64,000 bases of DNA from Candidatus Planktophila versatilis (GTDB lineage: Bacteria > Actinomycetota > Actinomycetes > Nanopelagicales > Nanopelagicaceae), in contig NZ_CP016774.1 in assembly GCF_002288105.1 (NCBI RefSeq), forward strand, positions 1,178,001-1,242,000, in the 5' to 3' direction. The position numbers were made by a program, and so were the translations under genes. Below, piece after piece: positions 1-8,080 of this stretch (the stretch's first letter is position 1; each line of letters opens with the position of its first letter). Under the pieces are notes generated by a model, which was not told where the DNA came from, made no database searches, and saw only the letters and a program-made list of their open reading frames with translations.

Positions 1-794
1 CACTCCTCTGGACCTTCAATATGTGCAACTTCAGAGCGGATTGAGGCCTTATGTCCATCTTGCTCGGCAATCTCAATAATCTTCTGTAAGTCCGAAGGAT
101 TTTGTGTCTTCACCAAAATCAGTGGCTGTTGCGCTTGCATAAGTTCTAGAAGTGGGCCTGCAAATACAACTTCACCTTTTCGTAACATGACAATGTATTC
201 ACTAATGAGTTCTAGCTCTGAAAGCAAATGTGATGAGACGAAAACCGTGGTGCCCTGTGAAGCTAGCTTTTTTAGTAAGTCGCGAACTTCTTGAATACCT
301 TCTGGATCTAATCCATTGGTTGGTTCATCTAGTATCAAAATCTTTGGATTCGGCAGCAGGGCTGCTGCAATACCCAGTCGCTGCTTCATGCCGAGTGAAT
401 ATGTTTTATATTTCGATTGGCCTCGTCCCTCGAGTCCTACTGTGCGAATAAGTTCTTCCACACGTTCGATAGGAAAGCCGCCCAGGGTTGCCAGGACTTT
501 AAGATTTTCCGCACCTGACAGCGCCGGATAGAAGGCAGGGCCTTCAATCATCGCGCCCACTTGTGAGAGGTATTTATCTGGGTGGCTAATGGATTGCCCA
601 AGAATTTCCGCAGTTCCACCCGTAGGTGAGATCAAGCCGAGCAGCATACGAATAGTTGTTGTCTTACCCGCTCCATTAGGACCAACGAACCCACAGATGG
701 TGCCTAAGGGAACTTCAAAATTTGCGTGCGAGACTGCAAAGCCAGAATCGTATTTCTTGCTGAGATCTTTGACAGATATCGCGATAGTCGTCAT
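1..794 (-). CDS. ABC transporter ATP-binding protein (3' end outside window)
   Basis: This is the nucleotide-binding subunit of an ABC exporter and would power export through a partner permease that lies outside the window. About 264 codons are visible. The Walker A motif GPNGAGKT is at residues 38-45, the signature is YSLGMKQRLG, and Walker B is ILILDEPTNGLDP followed by the switch His in SSHLLSELE. The order and spacing fit the CcmA/DrrA/BcrA class with a C-terminal extension. The start ATG at 794 is preceded by TATTTT six bases upstream, so the mRNA is probably leaderless. It diverges from metZ. The C-terminus is cut off by the window edge, and the substrate cannot be told. Confidence 0.93.
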   Translation of the reverse strand, partial: MTTIAISVKDLSKKYDSGFAVSHANFEVPLGTICGFVGPNGAGKTTTIRMLLGLISPTGGTAEILGQSISHPDKYLSQVGAMIEGPAFYPALSGAENLKVLATLGGFPIERVEELIRTVGLEGRGQSKYKTYSLGMKQRLGIAAALLPNPKILILDEPTNGLDPEGIQEVRDLLKKLASQGTTVFVSSHLLSELELISEYIVMLRKGEVVFAGPLLELMQAQQPLILVKTQNPSDLQKIIEIAEQDGHKASIRSEVAHIEGPEE

Positions 795-800
795 ATGTGC

Positions 801-806
801 AAAATA
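801..806 (-). promoter_or_regulatory. -10 element of the ABC ATPase gene
   Basis: TATTTT lies six bases before the ATG, matching TANNNT and placing the transcription start at or next to the start codon. No Shine-Dalgarno sequence is present. Inferred leaderless promoter. Confidence 0.5.
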
Positions 807-818
807 CCACGCAAACCT

Positions 819-824
819 TAGAAT
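819..824 (+). promoter_or_regulatory. -10 element of metZ
   Basis: TAGAAT is followed by six bases and then the ATG at 831. There is no ribosome binding site, so a leaderless transcript is likely. The 36-bp gap to the ABC gene carries both divergent -10 elements. Confidence 0.55.
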
Positions 825-830
825 GCTCTT

Positions 831-2054
831 ATGAGTAAAGAGGTCTGGGGTTATCACGAACACCCAAAACGTCGCGAGCCCGAGTGGGTAGTTCATCCAC
901 AAACTTCAGCAGTTCGCGAAGGACTCGCTCGTTCTGGATTCGGTGAGACATCTGAAGCGCTCTATCTCAACAGCGGATTTACCTACACCGATTCACAAGA
1001 AGCAGCCGATGCATTTACCGACCAAACTGATCATTTTCTCTATAGCCGCTTTCATAATCCAACTGTTGCCATGTTTGAAAAGCGTTTGGCAGCCATAGAA
1101 GGAGCAGAGCACTGCGTAGCAACCGCATCTGGAATGGCGGCAATGTTTGCATCCTTGGCTTGCATTCTTGAAGCTGGTGACCACATTGTTGCCTCAGCTG
1201 CGATGTTTAGCTCATGCCATGTTGTTATTACCGAAATCTTGCCTAAGTGGGGCGTGACCTACGAGTTAGTTAAAGCAAATGATAAAGCTGGCTGGGAAAA
1301 AGCACTGTCTAAGAAAGTAAAGGCAGTATTTATTGAAACACCAAGTAATCCACTTCTTGAAATTGTTGATATCAGATTTGTCTCCGATTTAGCTCACAAA
1401 GTTGGTGCAACGGTGATTGTTGATAACGTGATGGCATCGCCGGTATTGCAAAAACCGCTCGAGCTGGGCGCAGATGTGGTGATGTATTCAGCAACAAAAC
1501 ACATTGATGGTCAAGGTCGCGTCCTTGCCGGTGCAATTCTTGGATCGTTCTCGTATATCTATGGAAAATTGATTCCTTTTGTTCGACATACCGGACCAAC
1601 ACTGAGTGCATTTAACGCGTGGGTTCTTGTGAAATCACTTGAAACTATGGAACTTCGAGTTTCTCGTATGTCAGAAAGTGCGCAGGCTATTGCGGAATTT
1701 CTTGAAGGGCATCCAAAGATTAAGAGTGTTCGCTATCCAGGCTTGCCTTCGCATCCGGATTTTGAATTAGCTAAGAAGCAAATGAGTGCAGGTGGAACAA
1801 CTATAGGTATTGAATTCGCCGGCTCACGACGGGAAGCCTTTACCTTTATGGATGCACTCTGCGTCATTGATATTTCAAATAATCTCGGGGATAGCAAATC
1901 ACTCATTACTCATCCTGCTTCTACTACCCAGCGACGCCTGAGCCCTGAAGATCAGCTCAAGATGGGTATTACTCCTTCGGTACTCAGACTTTCCGTCGGT
2001 TTAGAACACGTTGGCGATTTAATTAAAGATCTAGATCAAGCACTGAGTAACTGA
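831..2054 (+). CDS. metZ: O-succinylhomoserine sulfhydrylase-type PLP enzyme
   Basis: This is a cytoplasmic PLP enzyme of the Cys/Met metabolism family. MetZ makes homocysteine from an activated homoserine and sulfide. The 407-aa length is typical. The phosphate-binding ASGMAA is near residues 99-104, the cofactor-binding Asp is D198 in VIVDNV, and the Schiff-base lysine is K223 in SATKHIDGQGR. The HIDGQGR context and the N-terminal HPQTSAVREG favour MetZ over cystathionine gamma-synthase or beta-lyase, but substrate choice in this family is hard to read from sequence. It overlaps the 3' end of ctaB by 19 bases, tail to tail. The start is supported by a -10 placed for leaderless transcription. 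Confidence 0.9.
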   Translation: MSKEVWGYHEHPKRREPEWVVHPQTSAVREGLARSGFGETSEALYLNSGFTYTDSQEAADAFTDQTDHFLYSRFHNPTVAMFEKRLAAIEGAEHCVATASGMAAMFASLACILEAGDHIVASAAMFSSCHVVITEILPKWGVTYELVKANDKAGWEKALSKKVKAVFIETPSNPLLEIVDIRFVSDLAHKVGATVIVDNVMASPVLQKPLELGADVVMYSATKHIDGQGRVLAGAILGSFSYIYGKLIPFVRHTGPTLSAFNAWVLVKSLETMELRVSRMSESAQAIAEFLEGHPKIKSVRYPGLPSHPDFELAKKQMSAGGTTIGIEFAGSRREAFTFMDALCVIDISNNLGDSKSLITHPASTTQRRLSPEDQLKMGITPSVLRLSVGLEHVGDLIKDLDQALSN

Positions 2055-2905
2055 GCCACAACCAGTAATACAGAGAATAAACTCAAATAAGTGATTGACC
2101 AATGGAAAATTCCAGCAGCAACCTTGTTGTAGTTATCTGAATTCTCTTTGAGTGCAAATAGTTGGAATGTAAATACTGCTCCAAGAAATACTGTGGCGCA
2201 TAGAACCCACACGGGTAGCCCTGCCAATTGAATCATGGCTGCAGAAGAAACGACCATGGCAATTGTGTGAAACCACATCTGGTTAATGACGTTAGATTGT
2301 GTTGAAACCGAAGGCAACATTGGAATTCCAGCCGCCGAATAATCATCTTTATATTTAATTGCAAGAGCCCAGAAATGTGGTGGCGTCCAAAAGAATACAA
2401 CTAGAAAGAACGCAACCGGAACGAGAGTCAGTGATCCTGTGACAGCAGCCCAACCAATTAGAACTGGCATGCAACCAGCTGCACCACCCCAAACAATATT
2501 CTGTGAAGTGTTGGGCTTAAGAATGATTGTGTAAATGACCACGTAGTAGAAAATTGCTAGCGCTGCGAGAAGTGTTGCCAGCTCGGTGGTAAAGATTTCA
2601 AAAATGAGGAGAGATAGAACTGTCAATATAGAAGCGAAGATAATTGCTTGGGTTCGAGTAATGGATCCTGTTACCAAAGGACGCTGTGAAGTTCGAGCCA
2701 TTAACTTATCGGTTTCAGCTTCAAGCACCATGTTAAAGGCGTTAGATGCACCTGCAGCTAACGTGCCACCAATCAGCGTTGCCGCAACTAAGCCAAAACT
2801 TGGTAACCCTTTCTCTGCTAGAACCATCGCTGGCAGAGTTGTAATAATCAAGAGTTCAACCACGCGTAATTTCATCAGGTCTACATATGCGCGCACCGAC
2901 TTCAT
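2036..2905 (-). CDS. ctaB: Protoheme IX farnesyltransferase (heme O synthase)
   Basis: This integral membrane prenyltransferase of the UbiA superfamily attaches farnesyl to protoheme to give heme O for cytochrome oxidase. It has 289 aa with about nine hydrophobic segments. The first polar loop holds NMVLEAETDKLMART, equivalent to the Asp-rich prenyl-diphosphate site, and is followed by SQRPLV. The second conserved loop is YKDDYSAAGIPMLPSV. The HFWALAIKYKDDY stretch separates it from menaquinone prenyltransferases. No cytochrome oxidase or ctaA gene is in the window. The start ATG sits six bases after TAGGCT. Confidence 0.95.
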   Translation of the reverse strand: MKSVRAYVDLMKLRVVELLIITTLPAMVLAEKGLPSFGLVAATLIGGTLAAGASNAFNMVLEAETDKLMARTSQRPLVTGSITRTQAIIFASILTVLSLLIFEIFTTELATLLAALAIFYYVVIYTIILKPNTSQNIVWGGAAGCMPVLIGWAAVTGSLTLVPVAFFLVVFFWTPPHFWALAIKYKDDYSAAGIPMLPSVSTQSNVINQMWFHTIAMVVSSAAMIQLAGLPVWVLCATVFLGAVFTFQLFALKENSDNYNKVAAGIFHWSITYLSLFSVLLVVAQLLSA

Positions 2906-2911
2906 ATGGAT

Positions 2912-2917
2912 AGCCTA
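2912..2917 (-). promoter_or_regulatory. -10 element of ctaB
   Basis: TAGGCT, six bases, then the ATG of ctaB at 2905. This fits the leaderless TANNNT pattern seen elsewhere in the window. Confidence 0.5.
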
Positions 2918-2931
2918 CCTTTTTGCACTAG

Positions 2932-2937
2932 TACTCT
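2932..2937 (+). promoter_or_regulatory. -10 element of the beta-propeller gene
   Basis: TACTCT followed by seven bases and the ATG at 2945. It supports 2945 as the start over the upstream in-frame ATG at 2906, which abuts the ctaB start. Confidence 0.45.
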
Positions 2938-2944
2938 TGCCGGC

Positions 2945-4027
2945 ATGCGTAAGATCAAAGTCACAGTTGCCCTCTGTATTGCCGCTTTAACTCCCCTGGT
3001 TTTTGCCAGCCCATTACAAGCAAGTGAGCCAGCTGAATCCAAGATGCAGTTGGTTAAGACTTTCACTGGATCCTTGAGCCCTAAGTCGGTAGCTGCATCA
3101 CAGAGCGGTTTGGTCAGTGCGCATAACATGATGTATCAACATAGCGTCACCATCTTTGATTCCCGTTCTCTTGAATTGATTACGACAGTCAAAGATTCAG
3201 TCTCACTTTCATCGCTAGGGATTCCAGGATTTTCGGGCACTTATCGAGGTGCTCCAGTAGAAGGGGCATTCTCGCCAGATTCACAGTATCTCTACTTCAC
3301 TAACTATGCGATGTATGGAAAAGGGTTTACTAAAGAGGGACACGATGTGTGTTCGCCATCATCTGGCTTTGATACCAGTTTTGTTTCTCGAATCAATCTA
3401 GAGAACTATGAGATCGATGCTGTGTATCCAGTGGGTTCAGTTCCCAAAGTAGTAAGTGTTACACCTGATAACAAATATGTTCTAGTCAGTAACTGGTGTT
3501 CATATACAGTTTCGGTAATCTCGGTTGAAAAACAAAAAGTAATCAAGACCATGAAAATTGGTCGATATCCCAGAGGTATAGCAATCTCATCAGATAGTAG
3601 ATATGCCTACGTCGCTGAGATGGGTGGGAATAGTATTCATCGAATTGATTTAACTGACTTTACTAAGTCATCGATTCCAATTGGATCTAACCCGCGTGCT
3701 ATTCAATTATCGCCAGATGACAAAACTCTCTACGCCACCCTTAATATCTCAGGAAAAGTTATAGCTTGGAATTTAGAGCGGAACAAGGTCATCAAAAGTG
3801 TAAAGACTGGACTTTCTGCACGCAGCCTGGCACTTAATGGTGATGGAACGGCGCTCTTCGTAGTCAATTTCAGAAGCGGAACCATGACGAAGTTGCGGGC
3901 TGCCGATCTTTCGATTATCCAAAACGTTAAGGTATGCAAAGAACCTATCGGTGTTACCTACGATAATGAAACTGAACAAGCCTGGGTTGCTTGTTATGAA
4001 GGTTCTATAAAGGTATTTCAGAACTAG
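2945..4027 (+). CDS. Secreted YncE-like beta-propeller protein
   Basis: A 360-aa exported protein. The N-terminus MRKIKVTVALCIAAL... is a typical signal peptide with a likely cut after ASPLQA. The rest is a series of roughly 40-residue units with motifs such as SPDSQYLYFTNY, TPDNKYVLVSNW, SSDSRYAYVAEM, SPDDKTLYATL and NGDGTALFVVNF. These are the outer-strand repeats of a YncE/lactonase-type seven-bladed propeller. Ligand or enzymatic activity cannot be read, since YncE relatives include DNA- and metal-binding proteins. The start at 2945 is chosen over 2906 because it begins exactly at the signal peptide and has a suitably placed -10. It overlaps dacB by 23 bases, tail to tail. Confidence 0.8.
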   Translation: MRKIKVTVALCIAALTPLVFASPLQASEPAESKMQLVKTFTGSLSPKSVAASQSGLVSAHNMMYQHSVTIFDSRSLELITTVKDSVSLSSLGIPGFSGTYRGAPVEGAFSPDSQYLYFTNYAMYGKGFTKEGHDVCSPSSGFDTSFVSRINLENYEIDAVYPVGSVPKVVSVTPDNKYVLVSNWCSYTVSVISVEKQKVIKTMKIGRYPRGIAISSDSRYAYVAEMGGNSIHRIDLTDFTKSSIPIGSNPRAIQLSPDDKTLYATLNISGKVIAWNLERNKVIKSVKTGLSARSLALNGDGTALFVVNFRSGTMTKLRAADLSIIQNVKVCKEPIGVTYDNETEQAWVACYEGSIKVFQN

Positions 4028-5234
4028 CAATCTCTAATTCTGGTTCTAGTTCTGACGCTGGTACCGGTTCTGGTTCTGGTTGAACGCGAGGCATGAAGGG
4101 CGCCGCAATCTTTCCCAGAATCCGATCAACTAGATCTCGTATTCGGCTAGCGACAGAATAAGTCTTTACATGTCTATCGGAAATGATGACAAATGCATAT
4201 TCGCGGTCTCCGGATTCAACATACCCCGCTAAATTAGTTGTATTGCTCAGCGTTCCAGTCTTTGCTTTAACTAAACCGACTGCATCTGGGGCAGTTTCAG
4301 TAAATCGGTTTCGTAGGGTGCCAGAAATACCACTTATCGGAAAACCGTTTATTAGTGGCACGAATCGTTCATCTGTTCTAATTTTCACAAGTAATTGACC
4401 GACCAGATTTGCGGTGACGCGATTTTCTTTAGATAACCCGCTGGCATCTTTGATAATCATCTTTGAAGATTCGATTCCAAGTTCTGCCAATGCATTTGAG
4501 AAAGTATCTGCAACACCAGCTTGATCAAAGGTATTGCCTGCGGCTACAGAGGCAAGTCGGGCTATCCGCTCCGAGAGCGTGTTATCACTCCATGCAATTG
4601 CATAAGCAAGCATTTCCTCAAGTACGGGAGACTCTGAGCCAAGAATTCGTGTGCCTGAAAAATCAAGAGCAGTCTGGTTGCTCACTCTCTTCATTTTTAC
4701 ATTTAAGCCCTTGGTTCGAAAAAACTTCTTAATATGTTCAGTTTCGGGAGTAAAAAGACTTGAATAGAAAAGGGTGAAGTTCGAATTTAAATCTGGGTTT
4801 AGGTCCTTAAGTGCTTTGAGTGAGTTGAATTCAATCCGCGGTAAAGATGTTCGGCCCATCTTTTCGGCAAGCTTGGCACTAGTACTAATCCATGGGTCGT
4901 AACTCCCTTGAATCACCAAACTATTTGGTTCTGTGCCAACCCAGAGCGAAGTGGGAAAGACCTGATCCATGGGCAGATGCATGACCGCTGCTACACCCAT
5001 GAAAATCTTTTGAATAGATGCTGGCTTGCGTAGTGAATTCGCACCCTTCTCATAGACAACAGCACCATCTTGCTGGTCAATCACAACAACAGAAGGGTTT
5101 GCTAGGTACTTATTTTCAATATATCTACTAAATACAGATGCCACAGAGTTTGGCTCCAGCGCTGTTGCAGAAGCAGGGCTAAGAAAGGTAAGTAGGAGCA
5201 GGGCGCTGCAGAATAGGCTAACTTTACGTTTCAT
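4005..5234 (-). CDS. dacB: D-alanyl-D-alanine carboxypeptidase/endopeptidase (PBP4, peptidase S13)
   Basis: A 409-aa penicillin-binding protein that trims or cleaves peptidoglycan peptides outside the membrane. A signal peptide covers about residues 1-24 (SALLLLTFLSPASA). All three catalytic motifs are present: SxxK as S73-I-Q-K76, SxN as S216-D-N218, and KTG as K325-T-G327. The C-terminus from about residue 385 is a low-complexity Pro/Glu tail (PEPEPVPASELEPELE) encoded by a repeating CCAGAA-like hexamer. This is unusual for the family and may be a cell-wall linker. It lies 11 bases after the small membrane protein gene and is probably co-transcribed with it. Confidence 0.93.
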   Translation of the reverse strand: MKRKVSLFCSALLLLTFLSPASATALEPNSVASVFSRYIENKYLANPSVVVIDQQDGAVVYEKGANSLRKPASIQKIFMGVAAVMHLPMDQVFPTSLWVGTEPNSLVIQGSYDPWISTSAKLAEKMGRTSLPRIEFNSLKALKDLNPDLNSNFTLFYSSLFTPETEHIKKFFRTKGLNVKMKRVSNQTALDFSGTRILGSESPVLEEMLAYAIAWSDNTLSERIARLASVAAGNTFDQAGVADTFSNALAELGIESSKMIIKDASGLSKENRVTANLVGQLLVKIRTDERFVPLINGFPISGISGTLRNRFTETAPDAVGLVKAKTGTLSNTTNLAGYVESGDREYAFVIISDRHVKTYSVASRIRDLVDRILGKIAAPFMPRVQPEPEPVPASELEPELEIASSEIPL

Positions 5235-5245
5235 TACTAAATTGG

Positions 5246-5593
5246 TTACCAGATATATGCAATGAGCACATTAGAAAGCGTGAGCACCAACATAGCCGCC
5301 CAGACAGAACTCTTGAGTTCAGCTTTCTTGAAATTCTTGTAGCCCAAGGTCAATAACACCGCAATAATCAATCCTTTAACGCCAAACTTTGTGTGATTGG
5401 CAACCTCATCAACTTTTACCGTTTCATATAGCCCCACCATGACAACTCCAGCAATAAGTGCAGTCAGTGTTGCGTGAACTACACCAGGGTTGAGAGTGCG
5501 TGGGCTCTTATTTACTTGCAGAAGAAGCAGCACCAAAATGGCAACGATGCAGAGTAGATGTATCCCAAATGCAATCTGGTAGACGATATTCAT
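5246..5593 (-). CDS. Small four-helix membrane protein, function unknown
   Basis: A 115-aa protein with four hydrophobic segments (about residues 3-26, 37-55, 72-88 and 98-115), each separated by a short charged loop. No catalytic motif is recognised. The start is set at 5593 because AAGGAG sits five bases upstream; an in-frame ATG at 5635 would add a polar, non-conserved-looking leader and run into the trmH promoter. It precedes dacB by 11 bases on the same strand, which suggests a role at the cell envelope, but that is only context. Confidence 0.65.
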   Translation of the reverse strand: MNIVYQIAFGIHLLCIVAILVLLLLQVNKSPRTLNPGVVHATLTALIAGVVMVGLYETVKVDEVANHTKFGVKGLIIAVLLTLGYKNFKKAELKSSVWAAMLVLTLSNVLIAYIW

Positions 5594-5625
5594 GATGCTC
5601 CTTGGTATTAGCCGTAAAGTAAGTT

Positions 5626-5631
5626 TAGAGT
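5626..5631 (+). promoter_or_regulatory. -10 element of the TrmH-like gene
   Basis: TAGAGT, six bases, then ATG at 5638. No Shine-Dalgarno sequence; probable leaderless start. Confidence 0.5.
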
Positions 5632-5637
5632 GCATCC

Positions 5638-6288
5638 ATGGAAATCAACACACCTGCCGTCATCGGACCGGGTGAATTCTTCCCAGTTGTTGGCGTTGGC
5701 CCACATGAGAAGCCATGGCCAACGGGTGCTCAATACGACCCGGAGTTACTGGAAAACGGCGACCGCAGGAATGTCCTCGATCATTACAGGTATTGGTCGG
5801 TTGCAGCCATTGTTGCTGACCTCGACAGTAAACGTCATAAGCTACAAATTGCGATCGAGAACTGGCAACATGATTTAAACATTGGATCCGTTGTGCGCAC
5901 CGCTAATGCTTTTAATGTTTCATTGGTCCACATCATCGGCAAGCGCGATTGGAATAAACGCGGAGCAATGGTCACCGATCGCTACCTGACAGTCATGCAT
6001 CACCCCACTGTTGCTGACTTTGCGACGTGGTGTAAGGAGAATGAAGTTCCCATCATTGGAATCGATAACGTTCCTTCTTCAAAACATCTAGAGGGTTCAG
6101 CACTTCCCGAAAGGTGCGTCCTGCTCTTTGGGCAAGAAGGCGCTGGAATGTCAGATGAGGGCATTGCAGTATGTGAAGTGCTTTACGCCATTGAACAATA
6201 CGGATCAACGCGTTCTATGAACGCATCTGCCGCCGGTGCTATTGCGATGTATCACTGGGCCCTGCAGCACTTACCGCGTAAGACTTAG
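5638..6288 (+). CDS. TrmH/SpoU-family RNA 2'-O-methyltransferase
   Basis: A SAM-dependent RNA methyltransferase of the SPOUT superfamily, 216 aa. Motif 1 is N-IGSVVRTANAF near residues 80-91, where the Arg is the conserved catalytic one. Motif 2 is LLFGQEGAGM near 161-170. Motif 3 is STRSMNASAAGAIAMYHW near 190-207 and forms the trefoil-knot SAM site. A Ser-rich, Asn-containing motif 3 fits ribose 2'-O methylation. Whether the target is tRNA or rRNA cannot be told. It stands alone, converging on the TPR gene with a 7-bp gap. Confidence 0.88.
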   Translation: MEINTPAVIGPGEFFPVVGVGPHEKPWPTGAQYDPELLENGDRRNVLDHYRYWSVAAIVADLDSKRHKLQIAIENWQHDLNIGSVVRTANAFNVSLVHIIGKRDWNKRGAMVTDRYLTVMHHPTVADFATWCKENEVPIIGIDNVPSSKHLEGSALPERCVLLFGQEGAGMSDEGIAVCEVLYAIEQYGSTRSMNASAAGAIAMYHWALQHLPRKT

Positions 6289-6295
6289 AGTTGTT

Positions 6296-7249
6296 TTAGA
6301 AGCCGTCTTCTTTCGGAGCTTCTTCACTTTCTAGCGCTTCTCTTACTGTGGCAAGACGACGATCAACTTCATCGGCTTCTTCCATTCGCCCAAGTTGGCG
6401 CATGACAGCCACCATCCGAGTTTCAATATCTAGAATGAATTCAAAGTCTTTTGGCTCATCTTCAGCAATGATTTGAAGCACGTTATCAAGTGTAGAAAGC
6501 CCATCTTCTAGCTTTCCAAGCAGAATTTCGGCCTTGCCGTATTCAAAGAGGGCAAAGGTTTCCCGGCGATGATCATGGGCAGTTTCAAAGACATCGATTG
6601 ATTTACGTGCCGCATCTAGCGCTTTTTCGCCTTCGCCAATTTCAACATAGCACGATGCAATTTTCTGATCACAACGAGCAACGTTGATTACTTCCTTTTC
6701 AATTTTAAACATCTTGCGCGCTTCTTGGAAACAAATTATTGCTTCATTAAAGTTCTTTAGCTCGCGATGAGCACATCCGATGAGGTGCATGTCATTTGCC
6801 GCGCCAATTGTGTTTCCATCGACGAGGTGTTCTTGCGAGCACTCATACATGGTCTCAATGACTTTTTCGTAATTCTTAGATGAGTACCACCACTCGCCCA
6901 AGGTGCAAGCAAGTTCAAGTGCAATCGGAGATTTGTTATCGCGCAAAATGGCAACGGCCTTGCTCATGGCAGTTGCAGCTTCATCCATGCGCTTTAATTG
7001 ATTAAGGTTGTAACCAATTGCAGAATATGCCTGGGCTAAACCTTCACTGGGTGCCGATGCGCCAAGTTCTGAGAAAATATCTCGCGCAGTTTCGGCGAGC
7101 GCTAACGCTTCGTCATATTGGCCACGAGCAAAGATGCGAGCGGAGAGTTCGTAGAAAGTGTTGGCACGTTCTTCACCTTGAACCTCAGGGATTCGATCCC
7201 AGAGCATTTCCTCAGTGACGAGCTCTTCCTGGCCGTAATCTTCGCTCAT
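6296..7249 (-). CDS. TPR-repeat protein
   Basis: A 317-aa soluble, acidic protein made of tetratricopeptide repeats, which act as protein-interaction scaffolds. Repeats recur about every 40 residues, for example YELSARIFARGQYDEALALAE, YNLNQLKRMDEAATAMSKAV, CAHRELKNFNEAIICFQEAR and IASCYVEIGEGEKALDAARK. No catalytic domain is seen. The start is at 7249 because GGGAGG lies seven bases upstream and the sequence changes there from non-coding-like to repeat-like composition. It diverges from the metal transporter operon across a 153-bp region, but no functional link is shown. Confidence 0.75.
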   Translation of the reverse strand: MSEDYGQEELVTEEMLWDRIPEVQGEERANTFYELSARIFARGQYDEALALAETARDIFSELGASAPSEGLAQAYSAIGYNLNQLKRMDEAATAMSKAVAILRDNKSPIALELACTLGEWWYSSKNYEKVIETMYECSQEHLVDGNTIGAANDMHLIGCAHRELKNFNEAIICFQEARKMFKIEKEVINVARCDQKIASCYVEIGEGEKALDAARKSIDVFETAHDHRRETFALFEYGKAEILLGKLEDGLSTLDNVLQIIAEDEPKDFEFILDIETRMVAVMRQLGRMEEADEVDRRLATVREALESEEAPKEDGF

Positions 7250-7369
7250 ATGTGACCTCCCGGTGGCTTGCGCCGTGCTTGGCAGATTCCTGCACTTTAG
7301 ACCTAACGCTGGCCGCCCCGCGGTTATTTCGACTGGCACAACGGTAAATTCTCCATTAACCTTTTCCTG

Positions 7370-7386
7370 TTGCAAATCGTTTGCAT
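7370..7386 (+). promoter_or_regulatory. Nur-box-like operator in front of the ECF metal transporter
   Basis: TTGCAA-ATCGT-TTGCAT, an almost perfect dyad with 6-bp arms and a 5-bp spacer. It ends 16 bases before the cbiM/nikM ATG and just before the AGGAGG ribosome site. The Streptomyces nickel regulator Nur, a Fur-family protein, binds tTGCaa-N5-ttGCAA; this site differs at one arm position. A TAACCT element at 7357-7362 could be a -10 that puts the transcription start at the operator. Nur regulation is inferred from the motif and gene function only. Confidence 0.5.
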
Positions 7387-7402
7387 CTAGGAGGCTCAAC
7401 CC

Positions 7403-8080
7403 ATGCATATCCCTGATGGATTCATCGATATCCCTACCTCTGTTGCTTTTGCCGGCATCGCCGCCGCCGGAGTGGCACTCTCCCTCAAAGGCGCCAAGTC
7501 AAGCCTTGATGAGAAGACTGCGCCACTTGCTGGCCTTACCGCGACCTTTATCTTCGCCGTACAGATGCTCAATTTTCCCGTTGCTGCTGGAACAAGTGGC
7601 CACTTACTCGGAGGCGCACTGGCTGCGATTCTGGTCGGACCTTGGGTTGCCTCGCTCGCGCTGACAGTCGTGCTGGTGATGCAAGCTCTGCTCTTCGCAG
7701 ACGGCGGGCTGACCGCACTTGGTTTGAGCGTCTTTAACATGTCACTCATCGGAGTCTGGGTTGGCTACGCAATCTTCGTTCTGGTGAAGAAAATTCTTCC
7801 AAAAAATAAATCATCGATTTCAATTGCAGCCTTTGTCGCCGGATTGATCTCGGTGCCATGTGCTGCCGCCGGATTTGTTCTTCAGTATGCAATTGGCGGA
7901 ACAGCAACGTTTTCAATCACACAAGTCCTTACCGCAATGATTGGTACCCATGTTCTGATTGGAATTGGCGAAGGCGTTATCTCCGCACTCGCCGTCGGAG
8001 CCGTTATGGCAAGTCGCTCTGACTTGGTCTACGGATATAAAGGATCCACTCAACTTCTAGAAACGAGAGTGAAAGAATGA
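7403..8080 (+). CDS. nikM: ECF transporter substrate-binding S component, nickel/cobalt (CbiM/NikM)
   Basis: A 225-aa membrane protein that captures Ni2+ or Co2+ for the energy-coupling factor transporter. The N-terminus MHIPDG is the family hallmark: the amino group of M1, the H2 side chain and H67 (in GTSGHLLGG, at the same number as in structurally characterised NikM) form the square-planar metal site. Six to seven hydrophobic segments follow. AGGAGG eight bases upstream fixes the start. It overlaps the next gene by ATGA. A PDGLE partner rather than a classic CbiN, and the Nur-like operator, point to nickel, but cobalt cannot be ruled out. Confidence 0.9.
   Translation: MHIPDGFIDIPTSVAFAGIAAAGVALSLKGAKSSLDEKTAPLAGLTATFIFAVQMLNFPVAAGTSGHLLGGALAAILVGPWVASLALTVVLVMQALLFADGGLTALGLSVFNMSLIGVWVGYAIFVLVKKILPKNKSSISIAAFVAGLISVPCAAAGFVLQYAIGGTATFSITQVLTAMIGTHVLIGIGEGVISALAVGAVMASRSDLVYGYKGSTQLLETRVKE

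Noticed and set aside
2906-2944. Upstream in-frame ATG of the beta-propeller gene
   Set aside because: It abuts the ctaB start codon, lies ahead of a clear signal peptide, and has no promoter spacing; ATG 2945 with TACTCT is preferred.
7250-7402. Possible cobalamin riboswitch before cbiM
   Set aside because: The name cbiM suggests it, but no B12-box-like sequence or suitable stems are seen and the leader is short. The Nur-like dyad is a better explanation.
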